Position numbers and translations under genes: made by a program. Positions 8,702 through 17,059 of a DNA stretch of 64,000 bases are shown one piece after another. The notes beneath the pieces are model-generated. The model made no database searches. It saw only the letters and a program-made list of their open reading frames with translations, and was not told the origin of the DNA. The stretch lies in NCBI GenBank assembly GCA_003220535.1, contig QHSU01000077.1, positions 1 to 64,000 of the forward strand. Direction: 5' to 3'. This DNA is from Candidatus Rokuibacteriota bacterium (lineage in GTDB: Bacteria; Methylomirabilota; Methylomirabilia; Rokubacteriales; CSP1-6). Position 1 is the first letter of the stretch. Every line of letters begins with the position of its first letter.

Positions 8702-9241
8702 TCACTCGAACGGGCGCCCATACCGCTCGAGATGCGCCACCTCCCGCAGCGGCTTGCGCTGCTTCTTGCCTCGTCCGACGGCGCGAGCAGGGTAGCCGAA
8801 CGGAAGGATCGCCAACACATCGAGGCTGGCCGGAATGTCGAGGACGGTCTTGACCTTCTCGAGCCCCCCGAAGCCCACCCAGTTCGAGCCCACGCCATCA
8901 GCCCACGCCGTGAGGAACATGGACTGGATCGCGCGGCTCGCGTCAGAGACGGCGAACCGAGTCTTCTCGGTGGCCACGACGATCGCCAGCGGCGCTTGGG
9001 CGACGTACGGCCCGCTCGATGCCAAGGCCCCGAGCCGACGCAGCGTCTCGCCGTCGCGGATCACGATGAAGTGCCACGGCTGCCCGTTCATCGCGCTGCC
9101 CGTGAGGCGTCCCGCCTCGACGATCCGTCGAACCACGGCGTCTGGCAGCGGCTTGTCCTGGTAGCTGCGCACGGCGAGGAGCGTGCGAACGGCCTCGAAG
9201 ACGTCCATCGATGCCTGCGGTTCCGATGCGCGGTTCGTCAT
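8702..9241 (-). CDS. nitroreductase family protein
   Basis: FMN-dependent nitroreductase-type oxidoreductase of 179 residues, expected to form a dimer and reduce nitro or quinone substrates with NAD(P)H. Typical elements are the N-terminal RSYQDKPLPDAVVRRIVEAG, GSAMNGQPWHFIVI for FMN contact, and the later GVGSNWVGFGG and LPFGYPA segments. I place the start at ATG 9241, which has GGGAGG upstream; the frame extends to 9355 but without a better start. It is divergent from the XRE-type regulator at 9637 across a 395-base gap. The natural substrate cannot be told. Confidence 0.9.
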   Translation of the reverse strand: MTNRASEPQASMDVFEAVRTLLAVRSYQDKPLPDAVVRRIVEAGRLTGSAMNGQPWHFIVIRDGETLRRLGALASSGPYVAQAPLAIVVATEKTRFAVSDASRAIQSMFLTAWADGVGSNWVGFGGLEKVKTVLDIPASLDVLAILPFGYPARAVGRGKKQRKPLREVAHLERYGRPFE

Positions 9242-9636
9242 GTTGCGGCGCCTCCCGGACGAAATATCGTCCTCACACAGTGTGCCAGCAGCCGCCAGGC
9301 GGAGCGCGAACCGCAACGGCCACCCGAGATTCGCCCTTTTACACGGCTCCCTCATCGGCTAGAATCCGCGGACCGACAGACGAAGCCAGAGGCTTCGCGC
9401 GATCCTCCGCGACGTCGGGCACTCCGCGGAGGACGATCTCTCGCTTCTCGGCACGATCGAGATCCTCGGCCACGTGCTCTCGGTCTCCGACTATCTCGCG
9501 ATCACGATGCCGCCGCGGGGCCATGGCTCACGGGTGCCTGTAGGATCGACGGGCGGGTACGCCCCTCGCCTTCGCGTGAGGCGATGGCACCCTATGGCGT
9601 TGTACCCAACCTCGATCGGGCGCGAGGAATCTCACC
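9242..9636. other. intergenic region between divergent genes, possible coding remnant
   Basis: This stretch carries the upstream regions of the nitroreductase and the XRE regulator. On the plus strand, 9361-9530 reads as protein-like sequence (LSLLGTIEILGHVLSVSDYLA) but lacks a start codon and matches nothing I recognise. It may be a gene remnant or chance. No clear promoter or terminator is seen. Confidence 0.35.
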
Positions 9637-10506
9637 ATGCAGGACAGGATGAGGCAGCGGAGCGGCAGCAGTCCGACGAACGAAACCGCGACGAGCTTCG
9701 GCTCCGGACTGCGCTGGTGGCGTGAGCGTCGAGGATTCTCGCAGCTCGACCTGGCCGGCGCGGCGGAGACGACGCAGCGCCACCTGAGCTTCCTCGAGTC
9801 CGGACGGGCTGGTCCGAGTCGCGAGATGATTCTACGGCTCGCGGGAGTACTCGACCTTCCGCTTCGCCAGCAAAACGCCCTCCTGCTCGCGGCCGGCTTT
9901 GCGCCGGCCTGGGGAGAAAGCGACCTCTCGGCGCCGGAGATCGCCCAGGTGAACAACGCGCTCGACTACATGCTCACGCAGCAGGAGCCCTATCCCGCCT
10001 TCGTGGTCGATCGGCGCTGGACGCTCCTCCGGGCCAACACCGGGGCCGTCCGCTTCACCGAATTCCTCCTCGGGCCCACTCCCGCAAGCGCGGCAGCGGC
10101 GGAGCCGGTGAATCTTGCCGTCGCCCTCGTCTCCCCCGACGTGCTTCGTCCTTTCATCGTGAACTGGGAGGAGGTGGCGCTGTATTTCCTCCGCGGTGTC
10201 CAGGCGGACGCGATCGCCGATGGCACCCGGGCGACGGCAGATCTTCTGAAACGGCTGCTCGCGTTTCCCGAGCTTCCGGGGCTCTCGCGAGTGCTACCGC
10301 TGGTCGAGCCGCGGGCGCCGGTCCTCGTCATTCATTTTCGGAAGGGCGAGACGTCGCTTCGTCTCTTCACGACGATCGCGACCCTGGGCACGCCGCAGGA
10401 CGTGACGCTTCAGGAGATCCGCGTGGAGTGCTTCTTTCCGATGGATGATTCAACCGCCCAGGTCTTCCGCGACTGGGCCTCCGGCGCGCTCTCCGTTTGC
10501 CCTTAG
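9637..10506 (+). CDS. XRE-family regulator with MmyB-like ligand domain
   Basis: Transcription factor of 289 residues. The first third is a helix-turn-helix of the XRE type (LRWWRERRGFSQLDLAGAAE near 26-45, then LSFLESGRAGPSRE). The remainder matches the MmyB-like domain: PAFVVDRRWTLLRAN near 125, NWEEVALYFLRGV and a closing TLQEIRVECFFPMD. In this family the C-terminal PAS-like fold binds small molecules, often fatty-acid-like. ATG 9637 follows GAGGAA. It diverges from the nitroreductase, its likely target. Its last four bases overlap the end of the convergent receiver gene. Confidence 0.9.
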   Translation: MQDRMRQRSGSSPTNETATSFGSGLRWWRERRGFSQLDLAGAAETTQRHLSFLESGRAGPSREMILRLAGVLDLPLRQQNALLLAAGFAPAWGESDLSAPEIAQVNNALDYMLTQQEPYPAFVVDRRWTLLRANTGAVRFTEFLLGPTPASAAAAEPVNLAVALVSPDVLRPFIVNWEEVALYFLRGVQADAIADGTRATADLLKRLLAFPELPGLSRVLPLVEPRAPVLVIHFRKGETSLRLFTTIATLGTPQDVTLQEIRVECFFPMDDSTAQVFRDWASGALSVCP

Positions 10507-10886
10507 TAAGCGGGTTGGGCTTTGAGCGCGAGGAGCGCGACGACCCCGCCCAGTTTCTCCAGAGTGACCGGTTTCTCGATGTGGTACTGGAAGCCGGCGC
10601 GCAAGATACTCGCCCGGTGCTCGGGACCGGTGAACCCGGTGAGGGCGGCCGCAGGCGTCGCGCCGCCGCGCTCGGGAGGTAGGGCGCGAACCTGACCGAT
10701 GAGCCAGTAGCCGCCTTTGTCGGGCATCGCCAGGTCGCTCACGAGGACATCTGGGCGTTCGCGCTCCAGGGCCTCGAGCGCCTCGACGGCCGAGCCGACA
10801 GCCGTCACGGCGGCTCCGTAGTGTTCGAGCATCAGGGCTACCGTGCCGCGGACGAGCTTGCAGTCGTCGACCACCAGGACATGCAC
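10503..10886 (-). CDS. stand-alone response-regulator receiver protein
   Basis: A single CheY-like receiver domain of 127 residues with no output domain. The acidic pair (VVDDCK), phospho-acceptor Asp (VLVSDLAMPD, about residue 50), the Thr of ALTG and the Lys of IEKP are all present, so phosphorylation is expected. Start is GTG at 10886; the Shine-Dalgarno is weak. It follows the pseudo-receiver gene 10926-11360 by 39 bases on the same strand, so the two are probably co-transcribed. No kinase is adjacent; its partner may be one of the hybrid kinases elsewhere. Confidence 0.88.
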   Translation of the reverse strand: MHVLVVDDCKLVRGTVALMLEHYGAAVTAVGSAVEALEALERERPDVLVSDLAMPDKGGYWLIGQVRALPPERGGATPAAALTGFTGPEHRASILRAGFQYHIEKPVTLEKLGGVVALLALKAQPAY

Positions 10887-10925
10887 GCCGCCGAGGTAGA
10901 CATCATCGTGTGGGGGGGGTGACCC

Positions 10926-11360
10926 TCATGCGAGTCGCCTCTCAAGCCTGGGCGACCGCCCATCTGACAGCGCATGGTGCACCGCTTCCACGACCTCGCG
11001 GATGCTGTAAGGCTCTCCGAAGACGATCTCGATCACGCCTGAAGCTCCCACTGCCGCGTCCAGCGCCTTCTTGTCGGTGGTGGTGAGAATCCAGGTCCTC
11101 TTCCTCAGGACGTCGGTTTGCTGCAGGAGCCGAAGGAAGTTCCAGTGCCTCTCGAAGGGGCGGGGAAGGTCGTACACGATGACCCACGGGTCATGCGCTT
11201 CCAGGAAGGCCACGAGATCCAGCGTGCCGTCCTGGATCTCGGCCAAGAGCGCCGTGGCGCTCGGCAAACCCTCGCGATCGAGAGCCGCGCGGAGGCCATC
11301 GATGACCTCCGCGCGGGAGTTGAAGATCGCCACGGGCGTCCGCGTCGTCGGACGGGACAT
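10926..11360 (-). CDS. receiver-like protein, probably degenerate
   Basis: A 144-residue protein that follows the receiver fold in outline (VAIFNSRAEVIDGLRAAL, then VIVYDLPRPF, ILTTTDKKALD and IVFGEPYSIREVV) but lacks the acidic pair after beta 1 and the conserved Lys. The Asp of VYDLP aligns with the phospho-acceptor site. It probably acts as a pseudo-receiver that binds a partner, not as a phosphorelay element. It precedes an intact receiver gene in the same operon. Start ATG 11360. Confidence 0.7.
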   Translation of the reverse strand: MSRPTTRTPVAIFNSRAEVIDGLRAALDREGLPSATALLAEIQDGTLDLVAFLEAHDPWVIVYDLPRPFERHWNFLRLLQQTDVLRKRTWILTTTDKKALDAAVGASGVIEIVFGEPYSIREVVEAVHHALSDGRSPRLERRLA

Positions 11361-11653
11361 GTCGACCGTACCCTTCTCGCTGAGTCTGGGGCGCAGTCTC
11401 AGGGCCCGAGCCGTGGCAGCCAGGCCTGCCAGGGCGAGTTAGAACGATCCAGCGACTACAGGAGCGGCCTGCGGGGAGCCGTCCGGGAAGCGGGCGGTGC
11501 ACCTCACTGCACCTCGCGACGTGCGGTCGCAACGTTCAAGCCGGCGCGCCGTTCGAGGATCCCGCCCCGGAGGCACGTCCCCAACTTGTAACTAGGCACA
11601 GGGTGGACCCCAGATAGGCAGGGTGTCAACATATATAAATTCTATCAAGAATA
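11361..11653. other. intergenic region with AT-rich island
   Basis: Lies upstream of the receiver pair and downstream of ppk. Most of it is ordinary GC-rich sequence, but about 11622-11660 is strikingly AT-rich (CATATATAAATTCTATCAAG), with ATTCT/AGAAT as a short inverted repeat. Read on the minus strand this could hold the promoter of the 11360 gene (TTGATA and TTGACA occur). No promoter can be assigned with certainty. Confidence 0.4.
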
Positions 11654-13723
11654 CTAATAGTGAGGCTGCGTCGAGCCTCTCTCCGCACTCGCCTCGTAGA
11701 GGCGTTCCTGCGAGCGGAGCCGAGACTCGGCTTTCCCCCGGATACGCACGGAGCGGCCGTCGGGGAGGATGCACCGCGCCTTCACGGTGTCGGCGAGCTG
11801 GATCTCGAGGATCTCGCGGATCTGGGTCTGGAGGCGAGGATCCAGCACCGGGAACGCGATCTCGACGCGGCGGTCGAGGTTGCGGGGCATCCAGTCCGCG
11901 GAGGCGAGCAGGTATTCCGCGTCCTCACCGTTCTCGAAGTAGAAGATCCGCGCGTGCTCGAGGTAGCGGTCGACGATGGAGATGACGCGGATCCTCGACG
12001 AGAGCCCAGGCACCCCGGGCCGCAGGCAACAGATGCCGCGCACGATCAGGTCGATCCGCACGCCTGCTTCGCTGGCGTTGTACAGCTCCTCGATCAGGCG
12101 GCGATCCACGAGGCCGTTCATCTTGGCGATGATCCGCGCCGGCCGCCCGGCCCGGGCATGGTCTGCCTCGCGGCGGATGCGGGCGACGAGCCCGTCGCGC
12201 AAGTCGGCGGGCGCGAGCAGGAGGTGGTGGAAGCCGCGTGGGCGCGTGTAACCGGTGAGGAAATTGAACAGCTCGGTGAGGTCCTCGCCGAACGACTCGC
12301 GGCTGGTGAAGAGCCCGAGGTCGCCGTAGACGCCGCCCGTCCGCACGTTGTAGTTACCGGTAGCGAGGTGGCAATAGCGCCGCAGGCCGTCGGGCTCCTG
12401 CCGGACGACGAGGCAGGCCTTGCAGTGGGTCTTGAGGCCCGCGCGGCCGTAGACCACGTGGGCGCCCACCTCCTCGAGGGTCCGGGCCCAGCGGATGTTC
12501 GCCTCCTCATCGAAGCGCGCCTGCAGCTCGACGAGGACGGTGACCTCCTTGCCGTTCTCGACGGCCGTACGCAACGCGTGCGCGATGGGCGAGGCCGGGC
12601 TCACCCGGTAGAGCGTCATCTTGATGGCGAGCACCTTGGGATCGACGGCGGCCTCGCGCACGAAGCGGGTGACCGCGTCGAAGGCGTGGTAGGGATGATG
12701 CACGAGAACGTCCCCCGCGCGGATCGCGGACCAGATGTCGAAGGCGCTCTCGAACGCCGGGACCGGCTGCGGCGGCAGCGGACGGTCCTTGAGCCGGGGG
12801 AGGTCGAGGGCCGCATAGAGCTGGAACAGATCCGAGAAGGCCGTGAAGCCTTCGCCCTCGTACAGGTCCTCGGGCGAGAGCTCCAGCTCGTTGAGCAGCG
12901 TGCCCAGAATTTCGGGCCGCAGGTCCGCGTCGTACTGGAGCCGCACCGCGGTGCCCAGGCGGCGCTCGCGCACGCCCTCTTCGATGCTGGCGAGGAGATC
13001 CGCGGGGCCACCCCGCGTGTGTAGATCTGCGTCGCGCGTGACCCGGATGGCATGGCTCGACAGGACGTCGTAGCCGTTGTAGATGCTCGGCAAGTGCTGA
13101 CGAATCACGTCCTCGAGCAGCATGAAGACGTGCTTGCCGGTCGGATCGGGCAGCGCGACGAAGCGTGGTAACACCTGACTCGGGATGTGGATCACGGAGA
13201 GCGAGCTCACCAGCAGCGCCGAAGGCGTCGACGGCCGGATGGAGACCACGAGGCACGGCGATCGGTTGCCGAGGTAGGGGAAGGGATGGCCGGGGTCGAC
13301 GGCCAGCGGCGTCAGCACCGGCAGCAGCGTGCGGCGGAAGTATTTCTCGAGGAAGCGCTCTTGCTCGTCGCTGGTCTCCTTGGGACGGAGCAGGACGATC
13401 CCCTCGGCGGCGAGCAGCGGCTGGATCTCGCCGAGAAAGCAGTGATGCTGGGCGTCCACCAGCTCGCGGACGAGCGCAGCCACAGCCTCTGCCGTCTCCG
13501 CGGGCGTGAGCCCGTCTGGCCCCGCCGTCTGATCACCCGCGTGGATCCGGCGCTTCAGCGCCGCCACGCGCACCATGAAAAACTCGTCCAGGTTCGAGCT
13601 GAAGATGGCGAGGAACTTCACCCGCTCGAGCAGAGGCACGCTCGGATCCTGCGCCTCCTCGAGCACGCGCCGATTGAACTCGAGCCACGACAGCTCGCGG
13701 TTGACGAACGCGTCCGAGTTCAC
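11654..13723 (-). CDS. ppk: polyphosphate kinase 1
   Basis: Polyphosphate kinase of 689 residues, the normal PPK1 length; it makes polyphosphate from ATP reversibly through a phosphohistidine. The N-terminal FVNRELSWLEFNRRVLEEA and FSSNLDEFFMVRVA are diagnostic. The active-site histidines are present in GLKTHCKACLV, YCHLATGNYN and DRYLEHARIF. Start is GTG at 13723, which follows directly on the TGA of ppx, so translation is probably coupled. It is the last gene of an operon with ppx, sixA and a small hypothetical gene. Kinase and exopolyphosphatase in one operon imply control of polyphosphate turnover. Confidence 0.97.
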   Translation of the reverse strand: MNSDAFVNRELSWLEFNRRVLEEAQDPSVPLLERVKFLAIFSSNLDEFFMVRVAALKRRIHAGDQTAGPDGLTPAETAEAVAALVRELVDAQHHCFLGEIQPLLAAEGIVLLRPKETSDEQERFLEKYFRRTLLPVLTPLAVDPGHPFPYLGNRSPCLVVSIRPSTPSALLVSSLSVIHIPSQVLPRFVALPDPTGKHVFMLLEDVIRQHLPSIYNGYDVLSSHAIRVTRDADLHTRGGPADLLASIEEGVRERRLGTAVRLQYDADLRPEILGTLLNELELSPEDLYEGEGFTAFSDLFQLYAALDLPRLKDRPLPPQPVPAFESAFDIWSAIRAGDVLVHHPYHAFDAVTRFVREAAVDPKVLAIKMTLYRVSPASPIAHALRTAVENGKEVTVLVELQARFDEEANIRWARTLEEVGAHVVYGRAGLKTHCKACLVVRQEPDGLRRYCHLATGNYNVRTGGVYGDLGLFTSRESFGEDLTELFNFLTGYTRPRGFHHLLLAPADLRDGLVARIRREADHARAGRPARIIAKMNGLVDRRLIEELYNASEAGVRIDLIVRGICCLRPGVPGLSSRIRVISIVDRYLEHARIFYFENGEDAEYLLASADWMPRNLDRRVEIAFPVLDPRLQTQIREILEIQLADTVKARCILPDGRSVRIRGKAESRLRSQERLYEASAERGSTQPHY

Positions 13724-14662
13724 TCAGCCGCTCCCGCGATAGGTCTCACGCATGAGGATGGCGTCACGAATCCCCCGCGTGCAGACCGCGAGCGTCAGAT
13801 AGCCGCCGAAGACCATGACCTCCTCGATGACGATGGCCCCGGCCAGGATGATGTCGACGCGCTCAGCCTTGAGGCTGAGGATCCTCCGGCGCTTTCGTTG
13901 GGAGAGACCTTCGAGGCGCTCACGGACAGCCGTGACGTCGGACTGGTGGAGCCGCAGCCCGTGGCGGCGCGTGCGGTCGCTATGGGCGCGGCGGTGGATG
14001 CCGGCCAGTGCGCGAACCGTGCCACCGAGGCCCACCACGATCTCGCCACGCGCGGCGGGGGGCAGGCCGACCATGAGCTGCGTGCGGATCTCGCTGCGGA
14101 GCGCTCGAAGCTCGCGCGGCGTGGGCGGATCGTGGCGAACAAAACGGCGCGTGGTCCGGACGGAGCCGAGCGACAGGCTCGCCATCGAGACGACCTGGCG
14201 GCGCCGGACCCGGCTGAGCTGGAGGCTGGCGCCGCCGAGGTCTACGACGAGGCCGTTGTTGAACGATAAGCTCTCGAGGGCGGCGTCCACGCCGAGCCGC
14301 GCCTCGTCTCGCGCGCTCAGGACCTCCACGTCGATGCCTTCGTCGCGCCGAAGCGGGTCGAGCAACCGCTCGCGGTTCTCGGCGTCCCGCACGGCCGACG
14401 TCGCCACCGCGACGATGCGCGGACCTCGGCCATTCGGAGAGTACCGCGCGAAAAAGCGGTGGACGGTCCGGAGTGTCTCGTCGATCGCCTCGCGTGGCAG
14501 CGTGCCGGGCGCGCCGCCGCCTAGCCGCGTGGGCACTCGCTCCTCGGCGAGCACGCGGTAACCCCTGTGGGGGATGACTCGGGCGAGCAGCAGGCGAACG
14601 GCCGTCGAGCCCAGATCGACGACTGCGACCAGTTCGGCCGGCTCAGCCCTGCTGGAGCGCAA
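13724..14662 (-). CDS. ppx: Ppx/GppA family exopolyphosphatase
   Basis: Exopolyphosphatase or guanosine-pentaphosphatase-like enzyme of 312 residues with an actin-like ATPase fold. Motifs: VVDLGSTAVRLLLARV (phosphate 1 loop), ATSAVRDAENRERLL, NNGLVVDLGGASLQLS (phosphate 2 loop) and the later VGLGGTVRALAGI. It is short, like PPX proteins without the C-terminal HD domain, so polyphosphate hydrolysis is the more likely activity. The start appears to be TTG at 14662, with a weak ribosome site. The stop TGA directly precedes the ppk GTG. Confidence 0.92.
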   Translation of the reverse strand: MRSSRAEPAELVAVVDLGSTAVRLLLARVIPHRGYRVLAEERVPTRLGGGAPGTLPREAIDETLRTVHRFFARYSPNGRGPRIVAVATSAVRDAENRERLLDPLRRDEGIDVEVLSARDEARLGVDAALESLSFNNGLVVDLGGASLQLSRVRRRQVVSMASLSLGSVRTTRRFVRHDPPTPRELRALRSEIRTQLMVGLPPAARGEIVVGLGGTVRALAGIHRRAHSDRTRRHGLRLHQSDVTAVRERLEGLSQRKRRRILSLKAERVDIILAGAIVIEEVMVFGGYLTLAVCTRGIRDAILMRETYRGSG

Positions 14663-14677
14663 CGCCGGCCGTGCTGG

Positions 14678-15229
14678 TCATACGTCTCGCCCATCCGCGA
14701 CAGGCGGTGGGCCGGTGCCAGGTGCAGTGATCTCGGCAGGGCCGGCGAGGCTCCTGAGGATTCGCGGCTTGAGGAACCAGCGGAGCCGCCCGGGGGCTGC
14801 GGGACCGTCGGGAAGGTCGACCAGAGCCGCGCCGCCCGTCTCGAATGCGAACTGCTCGCCCTGGCCGGCGCCGAGCAGGCGCGCGAGCAGGGCTCCGAGG
14901 AGCGGCTCGTGGCCGACGAGCGCGATTCTGGCGCGGGGCGGATGACCCGTCAGCGCAGCAAGGATTCCGTCGACGCTCGAGCGAGCCAGTGCTGGCTCGA
15001 TCGTGGGCGCGATGTGCTCGAAGGCGCGCGCGGCGATCTCGGCAGTCACCCGGGCGCGCGGAAGCGGGCTCGTCAGCAACAGGTCTGGCCGACGCGTGAC
15101 CCGGGCGAGCCCTCGAGCGGCCACGCGGAACTTGGCCTTGCCGTCGGGAGTGAGAGGACGTTCGGCGTCGGGAACGCCGGGCGTTCCTCTGGGCACCGCG
15201 GCGGCGTGGCGAATGAGCAGGAGCTTCAT
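14678..15229 (-). CDS. sixA: phosphohistidine phosphatase SixA-type
   Basis: Histidine phosphatase family protein of 183 residues. The phosphate pocket is visible: LLIRHAAAV at residues 4-12 with the nucleophile His, Arg in TSPLPRARVTAE, and the second His in VGHEPLLG. Its size and the lack of a cap domain match SixA, which removes phosphate from phosphohistidines; PPK1 itself carries a phosphohistidine, which makes the operon position suggestive. The ATG overlaps the TGA of the preceding gene (ATGA). The C-terminus is extended by a Pro/Gly-rich tail. Confidence 0.88.
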   Translation of the reverse strand: MKLLLIRHAAAVPRGTPGVPDAERPLTPDGKAKFRVAARGLARVTRRPDLLLTSPLPRARVTAEIAARAFEHIAPTIEPALARSSVDGILAALTGHPPRARIALVGHEPLLGALLARLLGAGQGEQFAFETGGAALVDLPDGPAAPGRLRWFLKPRILRSLAGPAEITAPGTGPPPVADGRDV

Positions 15230-15573
15230 CGCTCAGCGAATGTTTTTTGCGGTGACAGGGAGCCCGTGAGAGCCGTCCCCGCAGCCTGGTCCCACCGCGT
15301 GGGCGCCTCACGGTCACAGCGATTCGCGTAGGCGCGCGCGGCATGGTTCGCATCGTCGAACTCGACGATGACCTCGACGTAGGGATTGAAGTCGGGTCCG
15401 GACCGCCGGACCCGGAGCTTGGCGCCCTCGGGCTCGGCGCCGACCGTGTGACGCAGGAGGTCGATGAAGCGTCGGCACTGCCAAAACGCCCGCCCGACAT
15501 AGTCGATCTCGCTCGCAGCGGCCGGCGCTTCGCCAGCGGGAACAGTTCCCAAAGCTATGAGGTTGAGGGCCAT
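15226..15573 (-). CDS. small hypothetical protein, first gene of polyphosphate operon
   Basis: A 115-residue soluble protein, not recognised. I prefer ATG 15573 (GGAG about 12 bases upstream); a TTG three codons earlier is the alternative. The middle (FWQCRRFIDLLRHTVGAE) looks helical and the next part (YVEVIVEFDDANHAARAYAN) looks like a beta-alpha unit. It overlaps sixA by four bases (ATGA), so its product is made together with SixA, Ppx and Ppk. A role in phosphate metabolism is suggested only by position. Confidence 0.65.
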   Translation of the reverse strand: MALNLIALGTVPAGEAPAAASEIDYVGRAFWQCRRFIDLLRHTVGAEPEGAKLRVRRSGPDFNPYVEVIVEFDDANHAARAYANRCDREAPTRWDQAAGTALTGSLSPQKTFAER

Positions 15574-15776
15574 CTCTTTCAAGCGCTCCTGTATGGGATG
15601 GGTCGCGTCAGAGCCTTAGCCTTGAACGATCGGGGAGCAAGACCGAGCTGTACATCGCCAACGGACAACCCGCGAGGCTCCGGGCCTGAGTTGAGGGTCC
15701 GCTCGATCCGCCTCTCCTCCATCCTGAAGGGCTGTCCCCGGGCATCGTGGGGAGAGTACTGAGAAGGACTCTGGGT

Positions 15777-16046
15777 CTATGTTCGGGCATCGCGCGCGTT
15801 CCAGAACTTGCGCTGGGCGACGACGAGACTGGCCGCCCCGATGAACGCGACGGCGCTCGTTGCGAAGATGCCCTCGTCCGAAGAACCTCCGAGGGCCTGG
15901 AGGATCCAGGTCGCGAGCGTGCTCCCGGCGAGCGCGAGCGCGAAATCCTGGATCACTCCGTGACCGCCGTCTTTCATCACGATCCCGGCTAGCCAACCGC
16001 CAAAGAGACCTACCACAACTGCCGTCAGCAACATTTCGAGGGTCAT
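15777..16046 (-). CDS. GlsB/YeaQ/YmgE-type small membrane protein
   Basis: An 89-residue protein of the transglycosylase-associated (YeaQ/YmgE) family, small three-helix membrane proteins linked to general stress. Hydrophobic segments lie at about residues 4-22, 33-52 and 60-76, with the family-type GGWLAGIVMKDGG motif after the first helix. ATG 16046 is supported by GGAGG eight bases upstream. A second family member lies at 17546-17821, so the locus carries two copies around three small genes. Molecular function is not known. Confidence 0.8.
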   Translation of the reverse strand: MTLEMLLTAVVVGLFGGWLAGIVMKDGGHGVIQDFALALAGSTLATWILQALGGSSDEGIFATSAVAFIGAASLVVAQRKFWNARDART

Positions 16047-16094
16047 GGCCTCATCCTCCGCCACGCATGAGATCCTGCTTGACTCGGCGCGCAC

Positions 16095-16138
16095 ATAGTA
16101 CTATAAATTATATTAGAAATATAAATTATTACTCAGAA
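16095..16138. promoter_or_regulatory. AT-rich divergent upstream region
   Basis: A sharp AT-rich island (ATAAATTATATTAGAAATAT and flanks) that is roughly palindromic, between the divergent genes starting at 16046 and 16154. In this GC-rich sequence it probably holds promoter or UP-type elements for one or both genes, or a binding site for the small 16154 product. No clear -35 box is seen. Confidence 0.45.
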
Positions 16139-16153
16139 GCGGCAGGAGAGAGC

Positions 16154-16468
16154 ATGAGCATGATGCTCGAGAACAAGACGAGGCTCCTCCTCGTTCTCTC
16201 GCAGGATGTGCTGGATCAGGCACGGGTTATCGCGGGTAAGGCGACGACCGCGCTCAAGCTGCCGGTGAGCCTCCAGATCGTCCTCCGTGCGCTCATCTGG
16301 GTGGGGCTGAAGCGAGAAAGCCACCCGGCTCTTCTCGTCAACATCGAGAGCCAGGCCAGGGCCGTTCGCCAGCAGCGGAGCGGAGCGCGTCGCGTAGGCG
16401 GAGGCGGGCCGCCGCCGTCTGGAAACCTGCAGGAGCTGAGCGGCAAACGGGCGACCTCCAAACGCTAG
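16154..16468 (+). CDS. small protein with ribbon-helix-helix-like N-terminus
   Basis: A 104-residue protein. The first 50 residues (TRLLLVLSQDVLDQARVIAG then LKLPVSLQIVLRALIWVGLK) have the strand-helix-helix pattern of ribbon-helix-helix DNA-binding proteins, though this is pattern reading, not a motif match. The C-terminal 40 residues are basic and disordered. Three ATGs lie close together (16154, 16160, 16163); AGGAGAG just upstream does not decide between them. The AT-rich region directly upstream could be its own operator. Confidence 0.6.
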   Translation: MSMMLENKTRLLLVLSQDVLDQARVIAGKATTALKLPVSLQIVLRALIWVGLKRESHPALLVNIESQARAVRQQRSGARRVGGGGPPPSGNLQELSGKRATSKR

Positions 16469-16476
16469 ATCGGTGT

Positions 16477-17043
16477 TTGGAAAGGACGATCACGGTGCTT
16501 GACGAGAAGCGGTTTGCGGTCGCGGCGCCGGCGATAATCGTCGAGGCCTCCTCGTGCGCCCACGGCTCGTCGCTCGCGTCCCTGGCGCTCGAGGGCAAGA
16601 CCTACACCGTCACGCCGGCGGCGGTCGACGTGTACGCGGGCGTCATCGCCGGTGAGATGACGGACATGCAAGTTGTGCAGCGGGTGGAGAAGAGCTCCGG
16701 CCCCACCGTCTCCCCGCCGCGGCTGGTGGGAACGCTCAGGCTCCGGAGTAGCTCGCAGACGCACAGCGTCCGCCTGGTGGTCGCAAAGATCCAGTACCTC
16801 GACGGCCACGGGCGTCCCATGAAGCTCGAGGGTTCTCTGACCCAGGAGGCTTTCAGGCTCACCCGGTACGGCAGCGAATGGCTCGACCCCGGGCAGGAGA
16901 CGATCCACGCGGTCGACGTCGCGTTCCCCGCCGAGGCGCTCACCGCCAGGAAGCTCACGCGACTCCGCCTCGAGATCGGCTACGTCTCCTCTCCTTACCG
17001 GGAAGAGATGTTCAACTTCGTCGTGTCGATCCGGAGCCAGTAA
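16477..17043 (+). CDS. hypothetical soluble protein
   Basis: Not recognised. It has up to 188 residues and looks all-beta, with no signal peptide. The start is uncertain: TTG at 16477 opens the frame, but GTG at 16495 has AGG about ten bases upstream and gives a natural N-terminus (VLDEKRFAVAAP). It follows the RHH-like gene by nine bases and precedes a lipoprotein gene by sixteen, so the three probably form one transcript. Segments such as VSPPRLVGTLRLRSSSQTHS suggest a beta-sandwich, perhaps a binding domain. Confidence 0.65.
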   Translation: MERTITVLDEKRFAVAAPAIIVEASSCAHGSSLASLALEGKTYTVTPAAVDVYAGVIAGEMTDMQVVQRVEKSSGPTVSPPRLVGTLRLRSSSQTHSVRLVVAKIQYLDGHGRPMKLEGSLTQEAFRLTRYGSEWLDPGQETIHAVDVAFPAEALTARKLTRLRLEIGYVSSPYREEMFNFVVSIRSQ

Positions 17044-17059
17044 GGAGCGAGGTACACCG

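Noticed and set aside
9361-9530. Protein-like plus-strand stretch LSLLGTIEILGHVLSVSDYLA
   Set aside because: No start codon and no recognised family; kept only as a possible remnant.
11660-13024. Plus-strand ORF of 454 codons opposite ppk
   Set aside because: Shadow of the strongly supported ppk gene.
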